A DNA stretch of 59,524 nt from Haplomitrium mnioides. Its lineage: Eukaryota; Marchantiophyta; Haplomitriopsida; Calobryales. The notes under the pieces are model-generated. The model saw only the letters and a program-made list of their open reading frames with translations. It was not told the DNA's origin and did not search any database. The DNA lies in NCBI GenBank assembly GCA_049999725.1, contig JBNGIS010023355.1, positions 44,251 to 103,774 on the forward strand, in the 5' to 3' direction. The position numbers and the translations under genes are program-made. Each line of letters opens with the position of its first letter. Position 1 is the stretch's first letter. This document shows positions 43,640 to 56,072 of the stretch, piece by piece.

Positions 43640-46600
43640 CGTCCTTGTTGCAAGTACAATCAAAAGAAGACACCAATGACATAGCATTGCAAATGTTAAC
43701 GAGAGGGTTTTAATTGGCTTTCAACAAGGGGTACCTTTTCCAAAGCACCAGATACTCACTAACTTGCTTGTGCCCGGGATTGAAGATGTACTTCTTAAGA
43801 ATATGTTCCACCTTGTATTATGTCTAACTATCCACCATCTCAAGGAAGGGTGGAGATTCATATTGATTAGTAAAATGAGAGAAATGATGCACGTAATAGT
43901 GAATAACCAAAACATAAAAGACTGAATGAAGTTTCATATGAGCCAGTAAATCAAGTTTTTAAGCTACAACTCCAACATATTGGGAGATAGAGAAAGGTTC
44001 AATGAAATGTGCACTGACCTAACCAACACCAAACATAGGCAAGTGAGTATTAGACAACCACATTTTGTTGCATACAGTAATTGTCTCGTCACAACAATGA
44101 GCATGAGCATACTACTTTTGAAAAATTTAGACAATTAAAATCTTGTCACAAGCAAGATGGACTGCGCGATGGACTCATTGCACAAAATCTTGAGTGGTTT
44201 CAACTTTAAAAGACGTGTCTAGTTGTGAACCCATGGTGATCAAACTTGTTGGCTTCAAAGAGTGTTGTCATAAGTAAGAGATCCCACTCCTCTTGTTCCT
44301 TGAGTGTGAAGGTGCGCAACATATCTTCAATAGTATAATTCACCTGCTCTATTTGATCATGTAATTTCCAATGATGAACCGTATGTATGGCTAGTTTAGT
44401 CTTGAACCATGAAAAGAGGCTTCTCTTAAACATACTAGTAAATTGAGTGCATTGATCTGAAATGAGTGTTGAGGAGAGACCATGCAGAGAAAAGACTACC
44501 CCCAAGTACAGTTGTGCCAACTCATGAGTTGTTAACGTCTTGGTGGTGGTTTTAATATGGATCATCTTGCTTTGCTTATCAACAAAAACCACCACGGAGT
44601 CATTCTCTTTGGAAGTAGTAGGGAGTTCACATACCAAATCCAAGCTCACATGTTCCCATTGTCTATTGAGAATATCAAGAGGTTGTAGAAGTCGCTCATG
44701 CTTTTGATTACTCGCCTTGTTCTATTGATATGTGAGATAACTTTATACATACTACTCTATATCATTAGTCAAATTTGGTCAATAGTAAGATTGTTGTAGT
44801 AACTCAAGTGTTTTTGCTATGCCTGTATGTCCAGCCACAACCGTATCATAGACCTCTTGGAGCACAATGGTGCGAAGTGTTGTGTCTAGAGGCATCTAAA
44901 GTCTTCCATTCTAGAAGAGTAGGTCTCAAACCTCATGGAAACCATCCTTGCCTAAATTTAGCTATTTGAATATCCAAATCATATTGACTGGCTTCCACAA
45001 GTTTTTGCCACCACTCGGGTTGAATTGAAACTTGATTAGCTTGAGGCATATGTGACAAATGATCTGCTAATTGATTTTTATCTTCTACATATACAATCTT
45101 CATGTGGTATCTTTGACGCCACTCCACCCAACGAGCTTGACGTTTTCATAGATCCTTTTGTGTCTCCAAATAGATCAAGGTCTTGTGATCAGTTTCTACA
45201 ATAAACTCCTTGTCACCCAAGTAGTGTTTCCAATGTTTGGTGGTAAGTGCGATGGCCAATTCTTCTCGCTTTGTTATATGGTAGTTATGCTCTATGACTT
45301 GCAACTTCTTTCAAAAGAAAGCCACATGATGTCATCCATCCTCCCATTCTTGGAGGAAAACTCCACCTATAGCAATTCCAGAGGTATCAATTGCAATCTT
45401 GATATGCTTAGTCAACCACTTGAGTATGGGTGTATGAAGTAGTGCATTCTTCAAGGTTTGGAATGTTAATTGTTCTCAAGGTCTCTATTTCCAATGCACA
45501 TTTTTTTTCCAAAAAATTCAGTCAAGACATACGGTATGCATGCAAAGTCTTGCACAAAACACCAATAAAAACCTATGAAACCCAAAAAACTAAGTAGTTG
45601 GGTATTATTCTCTAGAGCTATCCACCGTTGAATTGCATCAACTTTTTCTTGCATCACTTGTATCCTTAAGCACTACCATGATAGCCAAAATAATCTACAT
45701 ATGATATTTCAAAATATGATCAAGAAAGACAATGAAAAACTTGTCACGAAGTGAATTAAATATATCATTTATTAAAACTATGAATGTGGTAGGAGCATTA
45801 GTCAACCCGAATGGCATCACATGATATGTAGAGTGGTCATAGCAGCTTCAAAATGCCATTTTAAGAACATCTTCATCCGTTATTCATATTTGTTGATAGC
45901 CAATACACAAATATAGCTTGGTGAATAATTTAGCTGTGTGAAGTTGATCAAATAAATCATCTATTAATGACAATGGATATTTATTTTTCACAATTTGTTA
46001 ATTTAATGTTCAATAATCAATGCACATCCGCATGCTACCATGTTTCTTCTTCACAAACAAAACAAAAGGATCATATAGAGAAATACTAGATTGAATGAAT
46101 CTTTTGAGAAGCAACTCTTCAACTTGTGTATTGCATTCTTCAAGATCATTTAGAGCCAATTAATTTAGTGCTTTGCAAGGGGAATGGCTCTTGAAGTTAC
46201 CTCAATCTCGTGATCAATGTGCCTTTGAGGAGGATTTATAGAGAGTAGATTATTTGGAAACACATCCTTGAATTCCTCTAATATTTCATAAAACTCTTTA
46301 GTATTGAAGAGTCCTCATTTATACCCATTATAATGTTCTCTGTATCTTGAATCAACCTCAAAAATAACAAATCCTCTAAAGGGATGGCTTTGGTGCTCAT
46401 AACAAAGAGTGGTAGACTCTGCCTACATGAGCGGATATGATCTCCATAAATCTTCTATTGTGGCTTTGTTATTGTCTTCATTTGCCAATCAACTTGGGGA
46501 TTATGTTGCTTTATCGATGGCACTCCAAGAATAATATCATAGCGTGCAAGACAAATCACTCTCCATTCTAACTTCTCTACATACTTGCCCATTCACAACT

Positions 46601-46810
46601 TGATGCTTTAGGGTAGAGTCTCACTCACCTTCATTTTCTCGTTTGGTAGTTCTACCTTCTTGGTCTTCTCTAAGAGGCTACCAAGCTTGAATATAATAGT
46701 TTTAGACAAAATATTCTTTGTAGCTATAAGGTCAGTAAAAAATTTTACTTTGACTCCTTCTAGCTTCCTTCAGTCATAATAAGTTGTGATATTTTTCCTC
46801 ATAAGTGATT
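43640..46810 (-). pseudogene. C1 pol: protease to chromodomain
   Basis: On the minus strand: protease piece near 46730 (active site reads D-L-I), RARYDIILG-like linker near 46540, RT with [31 protein letters not shown] and a catalytic block reading VFLDHIL (second Asp changed to His), RNase H (GIAIGGVF, KHWKHYLGDKEFIVETDHKTL), LADHLSHMPQANQ, integrase core 44649-44206 (MSLDLVCELPTT, LISDQCTQFTSMF) and a chromodomain piece EYLVLWKRYPLLKA near 43730. Many stops, not functional. Confidence 0.83.
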
Positions 46811-46854
46811 ATTTTTCTTCTTCTACTTGAATGCATTGCCTCTTCTCTGTTGTG

Positions 46855-48250
46855 TCAAACTTGTAAAATGACCAAAAAAATTTGTTGATTAGTTTCATTT
46901 TCTTGAAACTCATTGTTTTGCAAGCGTTGATTGTCTTTGCCACTCATTTTGTTGAGAGGTCGTTGCATAGGTCTTTTGTTTCTCCCAACTCTAAAATTAG
47001 AAGAGATATGGCCAAATCTCCTATATTTGAAACATTGACAAGATTCCACTCTAGGTGCTTCACCAGGTGTACTTGTTTTAGGTGGCAATGATGTACGTGG
47101 AACCGATTGGAATTCATGATTCCTACCATTTTGAAGATTCTTACGTAGAAAAAAGTTTTCCCTTTGTCCAAGGTGACCCAACTCTATTGGTGTTGGTTTA
47201 GGTTGATGAATTATGCTATGCGAGTGTTCGTCATGCCTACGCGTTAGTGACATTTCAATCTTTTGAGCTATTGAAATAGCTTCATTCACATCACGAAGAT
47301 CCCGCAAGATGACTTCTTTTTAAACTCTTTGTTTTAATCCTTATTTCAAGTTGTCCAATGTTTCAACTTGACTCATGTCAAAAATTTGCATTCATAGAAT
47401 ACGGAAGTCTTCAATGTACTAATGGGTGTTTACTTGTTGTCTCAACTTCTATAATTTTATGTGAGTTGTTGTTAAAGCATCCACAACTTGGAATTGTTGG
47501 AGAAATCTTTGTTTTAGTGTGTTCGAAGAAAGTAGTTGCCCTTTACTTTTTTGAAGTTGCTCCTAAGTTTGTAGCCATGTTGAAGTGGTGTCTAAGAAGA
47601 ATAGTCTAGCAAAGAGACCTTGATTAGTATCTTATGGTGATGGAAAATGGTATATGTACACTTTCATTTAATAAATCCATCTTTCAAACACCCATCTCTC
47701 AGCTATCGTTGTAGGGTTCTACCTTGCAAGATTTTGTCATCTTTTGTTGCAAGTTATCTTGATTGATCTTCATATCTGATTGTTGCATTGCTCAAAGTTG
47801 CAAAATTTCATTCAATAACAAACTATTCTCCTATTGTCGTGTTATCAAATATACTTCCATTGCTTGGAACTTTGACATCATTCATTGGAATGGTTTTTCA
47901 TGCTCTCCATTTCACAATCCTACAACCTCATTCTTAACACTTCCCATTGTATGACCTTTGTAGTGCTCTAATCAATTGCCAATTTAAGCAGTCTATTACA
48001 AAACAAAGATTGTGCAACTCCAAACTTTGGCATAAGTGAGAATATGGTAAAGAAGTGGTAGATCGAATTCCATTACTTGTCACATAAACTTAAAGCCAAA
48101 ATAATGAACTGATCATTTCCTAAACATTTGCTTATCTATATACTGAATTTGGATAGTAAAAGAATTGATAGATAGAACCATAGATGCAATGTAAATCCCT
48201 CTATCCATCTCCTTGATTTTATCACAAATCTTCCAACATGCAAGCAAAAC
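46855..48250 (-). pseudogene. C1 gag
   Basis: The clearest part is the frame 47307-46855 (RDVNEAISIAQKIE, TPIELGHLGQRENF), which parallels A1 gag (NDVNEAISFARRIE, TPMELGNIRRRDF) and ends with a knuckle C-x-C-F-K-x4-F-G-H. The upstream half is recognisable only in fragments. Confidence 0.75.
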
Positions 48251-48266
48251 CTCATTTTAATACCAT

Positions 48267-48687
48267 TGTTAAAACTCTCGGCTAGCTAGTAGCATATCAA
48301 TATACTTTTGTGCAAAGAAGATAAACTCAACAAGAAAGGAAAGAGAGAAGAGAGAGATAGAGATTTCCTATAAGACTTTCCAAACTCTCAAATGAGGGAG
48401 AAGGGCCAAGTCCTCTCTATTAATGCTTTATTTACAAGACTTCACTTAGAAGTCACCTCAATTTTTATGAACCTTCATTGGTTCCCTTCTAGAATCCTTT
48501 ATGCTTCTCGCGCTTCCTAGAAGCTTCTCTTCTAAAACCTTCTTTCTTCATCTAAAAGCATCTCTAGTCTTCTTTTACCTTCTAGAAGCTTCTCTAAGCT
48601 TATTCTTTTAGAAACTTCTTCTTCGATAACTAACTTTAGCAATAACTAAATCTAAGGGTTTTGTCAAGTTTAGCAAACCTTGCTACA
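48267..48687 (-). repeat. C1 5' LTR
   Basis: 421 bp. It contains one perfect heat-shock element at 48580-48592, a partial one at 48487-48499 and AGAAGCTTCT at 48520. Its TATA position is changed relative to the other LTR. Confidence 0.82.
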
Positions 48688-49762
48688 AGCCTCTTCAAGT
48701 TTAGTAGGGCTGGTTACCCTCTTGTTATATTCATGGATCAAATGCATTAAATTTTTAATGGGTTATTGGATAAGTCAATTTTGATATTTTGAACGACATT
48801 CTTATTTTTAGTAAAGCTGAAGATGAGTATCGCGGTCATTTGAAAAAAGTTATTGCAAAGGTTGTGTAATTGAAAGTTTTGTTGTGCAAGATCCAAGTGA
48901 AAATTTTGGAAGCAAGAGGTTGTTTATCTAGAGTACAAGGTGTTTGCGGATGGTATCAAGATGGAAGAAGAGAAAATTAAAGCTATCATGGAGTGGTTAA
49001 TACCAAAAGAAGCAAAGAAAATTGGAGCCTTCAATGCATTGGCAAGCTTCCATCGATAGTTCATCCATTATTATGCGCATATTGCTACACCACTTATACA
49101 TCTGCTAAGCAAAGAGGTCAAGTTTCAATAGACTACCAAAGAGCAAGTGACATTTCAACATCTCAAAGATGTAGTCTCTTCTCATCATATTCTACAACCA
49201 TATGATCAAGATGCACCATATATAGCTGATTTTGATGCTTCTAATTTTGCTATTGGAGCATTTTTACAACAAGAGTTTGAAGATAGACTTCATTCTATTG
49301 CCTTCACGTCACATCGATAAAATGAGGTGAAGAGAAATTATTCTACAATAGATCAAGAGAAATTAGCAACGGTTTATTCTACCAAGGTGTAGAGACACTA
49401 TCTTTTGGAAATACTTGTACTTATGCACACAAGCCATTGTTATAAGTGATCAATTTGAAAAATATAACAAGTCGTTATCACCGATGGGAAGATCAATTGC
49501 AACTCTTTGATATATAGCTAAAGTACAAGCCTAGAAGGTTCCACACTATTCTTGATGCATTGTGACAAAGGTTGGGTCATTGACATCAAGTGAATACAAT
49601 AAAGGTGGTAAACGTTAGCATATTACTTCTTGATTAGACAACTAGTTAAATTGTTGCTAAAAACTACAAGAAGATGTTTTTTTAGTCTTATTCAACCATG
49701 ATTGGTAGTCAATGATAATGAGTATCATTCTTTTTCTATTCTCTATTGAGGCCATCAAATAC
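48688..49762 (+). pseudogene. B3 RT end and RNase H
   Basis: Resumes at the RT block FMDQMH (about 48732), then the decayed catalytic stretch (VLVFFDDIL in B1, frameshifted here), KFWKQEVVYL-like sequence (about 48900), the connection (KEEKIKAIMEWL), RNase H with YSTIDQEKLATVYSTKV (about 49330-49390) and LQLFDI. It stops at 49762, where Copia-2 begins. Confidence 0.75.
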
Positions 49763-50034
49763 TATTGAAATACCAAGCTTGATATGCAACTAGCCAAGAT
49801 GATGGATAGACTTTGACTATATGTCAATACATATTGAATCGTTCTAGGGTTAAGCTATTTAAGTTGATGTAGGGTAAGTATAGGCTAATACATGGTATGT
49901 AGAGGGAGAGAAAAAAAAAGATCGTAGAGAGAACGAGCACTGCCAGCCTATTTCTTTTTGTAAATCCATTTGGTTGATTTTATGATCTCTCTCTCATATT
50001 GCCTTTAAATAATTGTCTTTTCAATTTCTTTACA
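49763..50034 (+). repeat. Copia-2 5' LTR
   Basis: 272 bp, TATTGAAATACC to TTCTTTACA. The first dinucleotide reads TA where TG is expected. Confidence 0.7.
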
Positions 50035-50053
50035 TGGTTTCAAAGTCTGGCTC
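50035..50053 (+). promoter_or_regulatory. Copia-2 primer-binding site, decayed
   Basis: TGGTTTCAAAGTCTGGCTC, resembling the complement of the initiator tRNA-Met 3' end with several changes. Confidence 0.65.
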
Positions 50054-50339
50054 ATGAGAAGCAAGCAAAATTCTACAAATCGGGCAAAAGAAAGTTGCTG
50101 CATATTTGAAGCAAATACTAGCAGATTGAAAAATAAATTGCCAAAAGTAAACGACCGCAAGGAGTAGAAGATTGCAAGGAGTAGATGATCAGTCTAGTTC
50201 AAAACGTTGAATTCAATATTTTTTTTGCTCAAAGATGGTCACAAAGTTGAAGCACAAAGTCTTGAAGGTTGGAAGCGTTAAGAAGTTGCATAAGTAGGTG
50301 ATAGCAATACTGTTGGTACTGAGAAGCTCAAGAAAAACA

Positions 50340-51230
50340 ACTACCAGCTATGAAAGTTCCGAATGAGGAACTATTTGATAGACAAAAGCCTATAGGGATA
50401 TGTATCAAGTGAAGAAAAAGAACCAAGACTTCTTTAAGTGAATGTAACAAAACATGAATTGAAAGCATGGAAAGCATTGAACGAACATGATAAAAAGGTG
50501 ATGTTTTTGAGTTCGAAGAATGTGTCAAACAGTATGGTTGGATACATTCAAGATTTGGAGTGTGCAAAAGATGTATGAGACACGTTAAAAAGGCTCTACA
50601 GTACAAATGCTAGAGCTAGGAAGATTCAATTGAAGAATGAGTTGAATAACACAAAGAATAAATGCATCATGCATATGAATGATTATGTCTTGAAGATAAA
50701 AGAGACACCAAATGCATTGGGATCTATTGGAGAAGTTACACATGATGATGATCTACTGTTTGGAGTACTGAATGGTTTGAAGGATGATGACAAGTTCAAA
50801 CCGTTTGCCACTTCTGTGTATGCTCGAGAAAATCTTCGAGATTTTGAAGAGCTAGTCTCCTTGATAATTGTAGAGGAGAGGAACATTGGAGGAACCACTT
50901 CCGATAAGGGTTCTAATGAGCAAGCACAAGGCTTCTACTCATGATATGGTAGAGGTAGGAGAAGATCCCAGAGAGAACGTGGTGAAGGTAAAGGTTATGT
51001 GAAATATAACAAAATTCAACAAAATTCAGAGAATACAGTTTGTGGCAGAGGGTACAAAAAATCTTGAGGAAGAAGGAGCTTTCGTGGAAGAGGTGGAAGG
51101 CAAAAAAATAAAGATATAACTTGATGGGAGTGTGGAAAAGCATGTCACTATGCCAATAGCTGATGTAGGAAGTCTAACAACAATAACAGAGGACATGTCA
51201 GAGACAACAAGGAAATTATATATCATCATC
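50340..51230 (+). pseudogene. Copia-2 gag
   Basis: UBN2-type copia gag. The frame 50630-50944 (KNELNNTKNKCIMHMNDYVLKIKETPNALGS, DDDLLFGVLNGL) is the best part, preceded near 50450 by the W-K-A-L-N-like N-terminal region. An Arg/Gly-rich segment then leads to a knuckle (W-E-C-G-K-x-C-H-Y-A) near 51130, with stops between. Confidence 0.78.
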
Positions 51231-51267
51231 AAAGAGTTATAGTGAATGCCTCTTTGTTTTGTGACAT

Positions 51268-52250
51268 ATGATGAGTGCTTGTGTACAAGATTGTGTAGAA
51301 AATATATGGTATGTGGATTCTGGTGCGTCAAACTATATGACGCATTATGAAAATTGGCTAAGTGAGCTGCATGATCTAGAGCAGCAAGGATATGTGAAAG
51401 GTGATGGTACAGTTCATCCGATTGAACAGATGAGAAATGTTCCATTGGCGACACACGATGAAAAGTCAAAGTATACAGCTGATGTGTTTTATAAACCAAC
51501 AGCTACAAAGAATTTAATACATGTTGGTCAAATAGTAGAACAAGGATTACAAGTTGTTTTTAATGAAGATGGTTGCTTTGTGGAGAATTTGAAGAATAAA
51601 AATAGATTGGTTGCTAAAGACATGAAGATAAGAAGGATGTTTACATTAGATGTAAAGACTCTAGTGGTAAATGATAATGTTATGTATACGCAAAAGAATA
51701 TAGTTAATGGAGATGCAAATATCTAGCACAAAAGAATATGACATGTAAATCTACAAAGCCTAAAATCAATGCAGTCTATGGATGTAGTTATAGGTTTTCC
51801 ACAGTTTAAGAATGTTGATATGCAGAAGTTGTATGAAGCATGTTGATTTGGAAAAAAGTCAAGGCATCTGTTTCTGCAACAAAGAAATATGAGTAAAAAC
51901 CCTTTAGATGTAGTACACTCTTATGTGCGGGGACCTACTAAGCATGCATCAATGTTAGGAAATAATTATTATACAACTTTTGTGGATGACCAAACAAGAA
52001 AGGTATGGGTTTACTTTATGAAGACAAAAGGAGAAGTGTTTGATCACTTTAAGAACTTTAAAAAGACGGTGGACAAAGAATCAGGTTTGCAAATTAAATG
52101 CCTACAGTCAAATGATAGAGGTGAGTATTTTCACGACATTTTAGCAGATTTTTTATAGAGCATGGTGTGAAGAGGCGATTCATGTCCACATACTTCACAA
52201 TAGAATGGAGTAGCAGAGAGAAAGAATAGACATATAGCAAAAATTTATTG
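51268..52250 (+). pseudogene. Copia-2 protease and integrase
   Basis: Protease W-Y-V-D-S-G-A-S-N-Y-M is intact at 51307-51342. The integrase follows with decayed zinc-binding residues. The first catalytic Asp (usual H-S-D-V-x-G-P) reads Tyr (VVHSYVRGP, about 51910). The second region reads QSNDRGEY where SDNGGEY is usual. NGVAERKNR-like sequence follows near 52206. Stops at 51724 and 52156. Confidence 0.8.
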
Positions 52251-52929
52251 TACCCCTTGATTAATGAGAAGGATGTGCCAAAATACTATTGGTCAAAGGT
52301 TGTACATACATTTGTATATATCATGAATATGACTTCTACTACATGAATATATGACATTACTCTAGAAGAAAGATTCACATGTATAAAAAGTGATGTATCT
52401 TATTTTAAGATAGTTGGATGTATTGCGTATGTACACATACCATATCAGCTAAAGACTAGGCTAGATCTTAAAGCAAAGAAGTGTATTTTTATTGGTTATT
52501 CTTTGGAGCAAAAAGGATATCGTTGCTACAAACCTGTAACACACCAAATCAAGGTAAGTAAAGTTGTTGTATTTGATGAGTTGAATAGTTGATATAGTAT
52601 AGAAAAAGTTGTGAAGACTAATATGGAGAAATAAGAAGTGCATACAAATTTAGCAAAATAGGAATTGCAATCCCAAATGCTGAGTGGACTAGAAGAGAAT
52701 TCAAACACTATGTTTAATAGTGTTAATCCATGGTCAGGAAGACTGAGGTCAGGCTCATCAAATGTATCAATTGAAAGTGCTGAAAGTAAGACAGGTTCAT
52801 CTAAAGGAAAGGAAAAAGCAAGTTCAGCAAAGGGAACGGAAAAAATGGATCAGCAAGTGGATGCAAGTCACTCAAGTGATGGTCAAAACTTGGATGAAGA
52901 GGTTGGTATAACCACTTTGCAAATAACTG

Positions 52930-54810
52930 GTGTACAAATGATGTAGGATGAGGTATGCAGATCTATATATATAAAATACCCAATAAAGAGGTTGAGTTAT
53001 GGTAGTTTTTTTGTGCATTATTATGCATACATGGTGAAAGTTATACATGATGTAGAACCCACTTATTAGAAGGATGCAATTGGCATACCTGAATGGGAGG
53101 TAGCTATGGATGAAGAAGTGAATGCACTTGATGAGAATAAGACTTGGAAGCTAGCACCACTACCTAATGGAAAGAAAGCAATTGGTTGTAGGTGGGTTTA
53201 CAAAATAAAGCATAATGCAAAAGGTTCAATAAGTACGTACAAGGCTAGACTAGTACCCAAGGATATGCTCAAACATATGGGATAGATTTTGATGAAACCT
53301 TCAGCCCTATTGCAAAGATGTCGATTGTGAGAACTATGATTGCTATAATTGCTGCTAAGAGATGGGTTTTATACTAGATGGATGTAAAGAATGCATTTTT
53401 GAATGGAGAGTTACACGATGAAGTGTCTATGGAGCACCCACAGGGTTATGTACGCCATGAGTTTCCAAATTATATATGTAAGTTGAAGAAAGTTTTATGT
53501 GGATTAAAGCAAGTACCTAGAGCCTCGATAAATAGAATAAACAAGTTTTTACATGTTTTGTTGACAACTTTCACACAAACGAACAAAACCACAAACATCT
53601 TAAGCAAAGTTGGGCCACCACCAAGTCGTTGAAGTGCACATCATGTCATGAATCAAACAATAGCTTGCGTAACCAAGCTATCTCACATGCAGCCATTGAT
53701 GCTCTTCTATACTCTTGCTCTGTGCTTGACAAAGCAACTGTTGGTTGCTTCTTGCTACTCTAACTCACTACAATATTTCATATACTAAAAAAATAGCCAC
53801 TTATAGATCTCTTATCATATGTATATCTAGCCCAATTTGCGTCAGTATATCCAAAAAGTTTTACTTTAGCTTCATATGCATAAAATAAACCATAATTCAA
53901 TGTGTATTTTAAATAACATAATGCTTTGCTTGCCGCATCTTAATGTGACTTTTGTGGCACTTGTATGAACTGAGTAAATATTCCCACATCATGAGACATG
54001 TGTGGTCTTGTCATATTCACATAAATCAAACGTCCAACCATTTTTCGGATTTGTGATCAACAAGGTAGATTACTCTATATGTGTGCCCAAAAAAATTGAG
54101 GTTTGGTTATCATAGTGATATATAATGATGATCTGATTATTAGAATGGATGATAAGATGCAGATTGCAAATGTTAAGAAGAGGCTTGGAGCTAAATTTGA
54201 TATGAAAGACTTAGGAAAATTTATACACTTATTGGGCATGGAAGTAGTAAGAATACCACAAGGTATTTGGTAACTACAACGGAAGTATGTTCTGGACATG
54301 TTACAAAAACACGGTATGACAACATGTAAACCTATATCTACTCCACTTGAGTAGAATAAAAAGTTAAGAGCTGATTTGATAGATGAATTGGAAGATCCAA
54401 CTATGTACCGAAAAATGGTTGGACGTTTGATTTATGTGAATATGACAAGACCACACATGTCTCATGATGTGGGAATATTTACTCAGTTCATACAAGTGCC
54501 ACAAAAGTCACATTAAGATGCGGCAAGCAAAGCATTATGTTATTTAAAATACACATTGAATTATAGTTTATTTTATGCATATGAAGCTAAAGTAAAACTT
54601 TTTGGATATACTGACGCAAATTGGGCTAGATATACATATGATAAGAGATCTATAAGTGGCTATTTTTTTAGTATATGAAATATTGTAGTGAGTTAGAGTA
54701 GCAAGAAGCAACCAACAATTGCTTTGTCAAGCACAGAGCAAGAGTATAGAAGAGCATCAATGGCTGCATGTGAGATTGCTTGGTTACGCAAGCTATTGTT
54801 TGATTCATGA
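52930..54810 (+). pseudogene. Copia-2 RT and RNase H, split by an inverted copy
   Basis: WEVAMDEEVNALDENKTW and GCRWVYKIK (53095-53220), MDVKNAFLNGELHDE (53378), GLKQVPRA and INRINKFLH to 53553. The reading resumes at 54049 with GFVINKVDYS-like sequence, a catalytic block reading YNDD (about 54120), DMKDLGKFIHLLGMEV, and RNase H (GYTDANWA, LSSTEQEYRRAS). Almost nothing of RT is lost at the interruption. Confidence 0.82.
53554..54048 (-). repeat. 495-bp inverted repeat, left arm (inserted copy)
   Basis: Reverse complement of 54408-54902 with about four mismatches by eye, separated from it by 359 bp. This arm interrupts RT, so it is the derived copy. Confidence 0.93.
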
Positions 54811-54902
54811 CATGATGTGCACTTCAACAACTTGGTGGTGGCCCAACTTTGCTTAAGATGTTTGTGGTTTTGTTCGTTTGTGTGAAAGTTGTCAACAAAA
54901 CA
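54408..54902 (+). repeat. 495-bp inverted repeat, right arm (source)
   Basis: In its natural context: Copia-2 RT end and RNase H, the Copia-2/B3 junction, and the first 80 bp of the B3 integrase. Because both arms span that junction, the copy was made after the junction formed. Confidence 0.93.
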
Positions 54903-56072
54903 AAGCTTAAAATCAAAAACCAGCGAGGCTTCTTCAGTCACTACCAACTCTTACTACTCGTTGGGAGCATGTTAGTTTGGATCTTGTCACTTCACTTTCA
55001 ACTACGTCTTGTAGAATTACTACAACTTTGATATTTGAGGACAAATTCAACAAGCAGATTCATTTAGCACCAATGGTGGATGTAATAGATGCTCCACAAT
55101 TGACAAAATTTTACTTTGATATTATTTTTTGTCATTATAGAATGCCCAATGTGTTAATATCTAATAGGGATCCACGTTTTACAAGAAAGTTTTAGCAAGA
55201 GTTGTTCACTCATTTAGAAGCCAAACTCTCTATGTCTACTGCTTATCATCCTCAAACAAATAGGCAAACATGATGTGTTAATTGTACTATAGAGTATATG
55301 CTTTGCGCATTCATCAATGTTCATCACACTTATAAGGATTGTTTCTTACCAGCTGTGGAGTTCATCTAAAACAACTCCAAACAAGCAAAAATTGGGTTTT
55401 CTCCCTTCTATCTTAATTTAGGTCAACATCCTTTTAATCTCAATGGTTTTCTTTCTCTTTCTTTTTCCAATGTTACAAGTATTTCTACTTTTTTGCATCG
55501 TTTATCTTCTTCTTTGCAAGATGCTCACAACCATCTTATTGTCGGTCAAAATGGCAAAAATAATATGTCGATATACGTCGTCATGATTTCTCTTATGTTT
55601 TAGGTGACCAAGTTATGTTATCTACTCATGATCTCTCATTTTCTTTAGATACTCAACTCTATAAGTTAGCTTCCGCTTTGATTGGTCATTTCTTTATTTC
55701 TCAAGTTATTTCTTCTATTGTTTATAAACTTGATCTTCCTCTTTATATGAACATTCATCGCGTACTCCATATTTCTAAACTTAAGCCGTTTATCTCTAAT
55801 CCATATTATTTTCCAAATCATGTTCAACTTCCTTCTACGACTATTATTCTTGATGATAGTGAAGAATAAAAAGTGGATGACATTTTGGCAAACAGAGTTT
55901 TCAAGCAAATGTGACATCCACAAGTTTAATACAAGTTTCTGTATAAAGACTATCTACTTCATGATGCTACTTAGAGAACCTTATTCAAACCTTGAGATTG
56001 CTCAAAAGACTATTGAATTATTTGACAGTTGCGGCAATGAAAAGAATGCCATCGATTATTTGGTGAGAATTA
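54823..56072 (+). pseudogene. B3 integrase and decayed chromodomain
   Basis: Resumes at VCGFVRLCESCQQNKA-like sequence (54860), then the core DLVTSLSTTSC (54977), a decayed N-R-D-P-R-F block, MSTAYHPQ-like sequence (55232), the C-terminal region with an open frame 55615-55869 (MLSTHDLSFSLDTQLYKL, HISKLKPF) and a chromodomain full of stops near 55930. The polypurine tract before the LTR is decayed. Confidence 0.8.

Larger units (their letters stand above)
43308..48687 (-). mobile_element. gypsy C1 (chromovirus), minus strand
   Basis: Runs right to left: 5' LTR 48267-48687, decayed primer site TGGTATTAAAATGAG just inside it, gag, protease, RT, RNase H, integrase, chromodomain, a polypurine tract (minus AAAAGGGCAG, 43621-43630) and 3' LTR 43308-43617. 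Its proteins resemble family A more than family B. The outer 150 bp of the 3' LTR and some neighbouring B3 sequence are missing, so no target duplication is found. Confidence 0.87.
49763..54822 (+). mobile_element. Copia-2, Ty1/copia, 3' end missing
   Basis: 5' LTR 49763-50034, primer site, gag, protease-integrase, RT and RNase H up to AWLRKLLFDS near 54806. It then joins B3 integrase sequence directly. The last part of RNase H, the polypurine tract and the 3' LTR are absent. A 495-bp inverted copy of nearby sequence sits inside RT. Confidence 0.82.

Noticed and set aside
51026-51499. 157-codon minus-strand frame
   Set aside because: Antisense shadow of the Copia-2 protease region, whose sense frame has the D-S-G motif.
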